DNA of 64,000 bases. Source: Streptomyces albidus (ex Kaewkla and Franco 2022). GTDB lineage: Bacteria; Actinomycetota; Actinomycetes; Streptomycetales; Streptomycetaceae. The notes under the pieces were generated by a model, which was not told where the DNA came from, ran no database searches, and was given only the letters and a program-made list of their open reading frames with translations. Shown piece after piece: positions 62,779 to 64,000 of this stretch (positions are counted from its first letter, which is position 1; every line of letters begins with the position of its first letter). Position numbers and translations under genes: made by a program. Location: the NCBI RefSeq assembly GCF_013870515.1, contig NZ_JACBXA010000004.1:38652-102651 (forward strand), in the 5' to 3' direction.

Positions 62779-63348
62779 TCAGGTCTGCAGGTTCACGGAC
62801 CAGTCCCCCGAGCGTCCCGACAGCGTGACGACGGAGAGCGGGTTGGCGTCGATGTGCCAGTACGCGTGGGGCGGCGCCTTCAGCACGTAGCACAGAGCCG
62901 CGCGCATCACCGCGGGCTCCGTGACCGCGACGATCCAAGCGCCTCCGTCCGCAGGACGGGTGTCGAGCCAGGCCCCCACGCGCTGGATGAACTCCAGCAG
63001 GGACTCCCCTCCGTGCGGGGCCGTGCGGGGGTCGGCGATCCAGGCGTTCACGGCCTGCGGTTCGCGCGCGGTCACCTCCTGGAGGGTGCGTCCGTTCCAG
63101 CGGCCCATGTCGCAGTCGCGCAGTGCGGGCTGCGCGAGCGGTTCGAGTCCGAGTGAGAGCCCCGTCTCGCGGCAGCGGGTGGACGGTGAGCAGTAACGCA
63201 GCTCCGCCCTCGCCAGATGCGACAGCGCGCGTCCCTTCCTCTTCACCTGGTGCCGCCCAGCCGGGTCGAGCGGGCGGTTGTCCGCGAACCGCACGTCGAG
63301 CACCGAGGAGCTGCGGCTGGAGACCAGCAGGGTGAGGCGAAGAGCCAT
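62779..63348 (-). CDS. Phosphoglycerate mutase-fold protein lacking catalytic histidines
   Basis: This 189-residue protein follows the histidine phosphatase fold: the N-terminal strand LRLTLLVSSRSSSVLD where the RHG nucleophile would stand, the substrate Arg region YCSPSTRCRETGLSLG (near residue 54), and a C-terminal VAVTEPAVMRA segment where the second His would be replaced by Glu-Pro. Both catalytic His residues are thus missing, so phosphatase activity is unlikely. A related Streptomyces subfamily appears to share this loss. It may bind phosphate ligands in a non-catalytic role. The ATG at 63348 was chosen at the first strand. Confidence 0.83.
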   Translation of the reverse strand: MALRLTLLVSSRSSSVLDVRFADNRPLDPAGRHQVKRKGRALSHLARAELRYCSPSTRCRETGLSLGLEPLAQPALRDCDMGRWNGRTLQEVTAREPQAVNAWIADPRTAPHGGESLLEFIQRVGAWLDTRPADGGAWIVAVTEPAVMRAALCYVLKAPPHAYWHIDANPLSVVTLSGRSGDWSVNLQT

Positions 63349-63510
63349 TCGGCGATCGTAGAACGGCGAGCGCCTGAATTGGCCTGGACCGGTCAGTTTC
63401 GCGCAACCCGCCTGCGCATCCGGCTGCACGGACATCCCTGCAGGTCGAGAGAGCGGTGGGAAGATGAGGAGCGGCGACGAAGAAGGTGATATCGGACACA
63501 GGAGGACAGC

Positions 63511-64000
63511 GTGGAGCTGGACGAGGTGTCGGAGGAGCTGTACGGACTGCGGCCGCAGGAGTTCACCGCCGCCCGCAACGACCGCGCGCAGCGCGCCCGG
63601 GCAGACGGGCAGCGGGAGCTGGCGGAGAGGATCCGCGCGCTGCACCGTCCGACCCTGGCCGCCTGGGCAAGCAATCTGCTGGTGCGCGAGCAGCAGGAGC
63701 AGGTCGCGCCGTTGCTCCGGCTGGGCTCCCAACTCCGAGGTGCGCACCGGAATCTGGACGGGGAGGAGCTGCGCGCCCTCTCGCGGCAGCAGCATCAGCT
63801 GGTGAGCGCCCTGGCCCGGCAGGCGGAGCAGCTGGCCTCGGACGCCGGGCAGCCGCTGGGCCCGCAGGCGCAGCAGGAGCTGACCCAGACGCTCCAAGCG
63901 GTGCTCGCCGACCCGGACGCCGCCGAGGAGTGGGCGGCCGGGCGACTTTCGAAGCCGCTGGCCGTCCCCGTCGGGTTCGACGCCGCCGCGAGAGAAGCCG
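63511..64000 (+). CDS. Coiled-coil hypothetical protein, 3' end cut by the window edge
   Basis: The frame reads through the end of the window, giving at least 163 residues. It has an Arg/Ala/Gln/Glu-rich helical composition (VREQQEQVAPLLRLGSQ, LSRQQHQLVSALARQAEQLA) typical of an extended coiled coil. GGAGGACAGC directly precedes the GTG at 63511. No family is recognised. The true length is unknown. Confidence 0.75.
   Translation, partial: MELDEVSEELYGLRPQEFTAARNDRAQRARADGQRELAERIRALHRPTLAAWASNLLVREQQEQVAPLLRLGSQLRGAHRNLDGEELRALSRQQHQLVSALARQAEQLASDAGQPLGPQAQQELTQTLQAVLADPDAAEEWAAGRLSKPLAVPVGFDAAAREA

Overview
The window is high-GC actinobacterial DNA and almost certainly comes from a Streptomyces chromosome. 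The evidence is GC-rich third codon positions, frequent GTG starts, many 4-base ATGA/GTGA stop-start overlaps, a TTA-containing regulator gene, the conserved phoH-ybeY-CNNM-era block and the argCJBDR cluster. I see no tRNA, rRNA, insertion sequence or CRISPR array.

Positions 1-21,543 hold a complete type II (aromatic) polyketide cluster of the tetracenomycin kind. One minus-strand operon runs cupin (TcmJ-like), KS-alpha, KS-beta, ACP, aromatase/cyclase fused to an O-methyltransferase (TcmN-like), accDA, accB, accC and a second O-methyltransferase, nearly the tcmJKLMN-O order with an acetyl-CoA carboxylase inserted. A second minus-strand operon runs TcmI-like cyclase, 2-oxoacid dehydrogenase E2, a third O-methyltransferase, E1-alpha, E1-beta and a TcmH-like monooxygenase, followed by a DUF1772-like membrane protein and an MFS exporter. 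The cluster therefore carries most of a route from a 2-oxoacid to acyl-CoA and malonyl-CoA, apart from E3. A SARP activator, a PucR-type regulator with a TTA codon and a TetR regulator lie inside it. Heptad repeats at 11-base spacing precede both biosynthetic operons and probably are SARP binding sites.

Positions 21,653-38,648 are mostly conserved chromosomal genes: era, a degenerate cytidine-deaminase-like gene, an MmcQ/YjbR gene, a CNNM/CBS protein, ybeY, phoH, a PfkB sugar kinase, a glucarate-dehydratase-type enolase, a CPA-type antiporter, a 5'-truncated gene fragment, a GNAT acetyltransferase, arginine biosynthesis (argC-J-B-D-R, with a good promoter before argC) and a phospholipase D-type protein.

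Positions 38,844-47,509 are accessory: a 42-residue protein, an ATP-grasp enzyme, a haem-oxygenase-like redox enzyme convergent with a CDGSH protein and a HemK-like methyltransferase, a DUF2267 protein, a two-component system whose kinase ends in an extra membrane-anchored domain, and a small membrane protein.

Positions 47,660-55,200 contain the most unusual locus: five minus-strand genes, every junction a 4-base ATGA overlap. They encode a PaaK-type adenylating enzyme, an MFS transporter, a GNAT-like protein, a LuxE-like acyl-protein synthetase and a LuxC-like acyl reductase fused to a second PaaK-type domain. There is no luciferase or LuxD. It looks like a dedicated acid-activating and reducing (aldehyde-forming) pathway with its own exporter, product unknown.

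The remainder (55,600-64,000) has gene remnants including a WD40-like protein, a probably leaderless GntR/YtrA regulator with a membrane partner, a HEAT plus MerR-HEAT operon with a MerR-type promoter, a secreted beta-helix protein, a P-loop ATPase, a phosphoglycerate-mutase-fold protein lacking its catalytic histidines, and a partial coiled-coil gene at the right edge.
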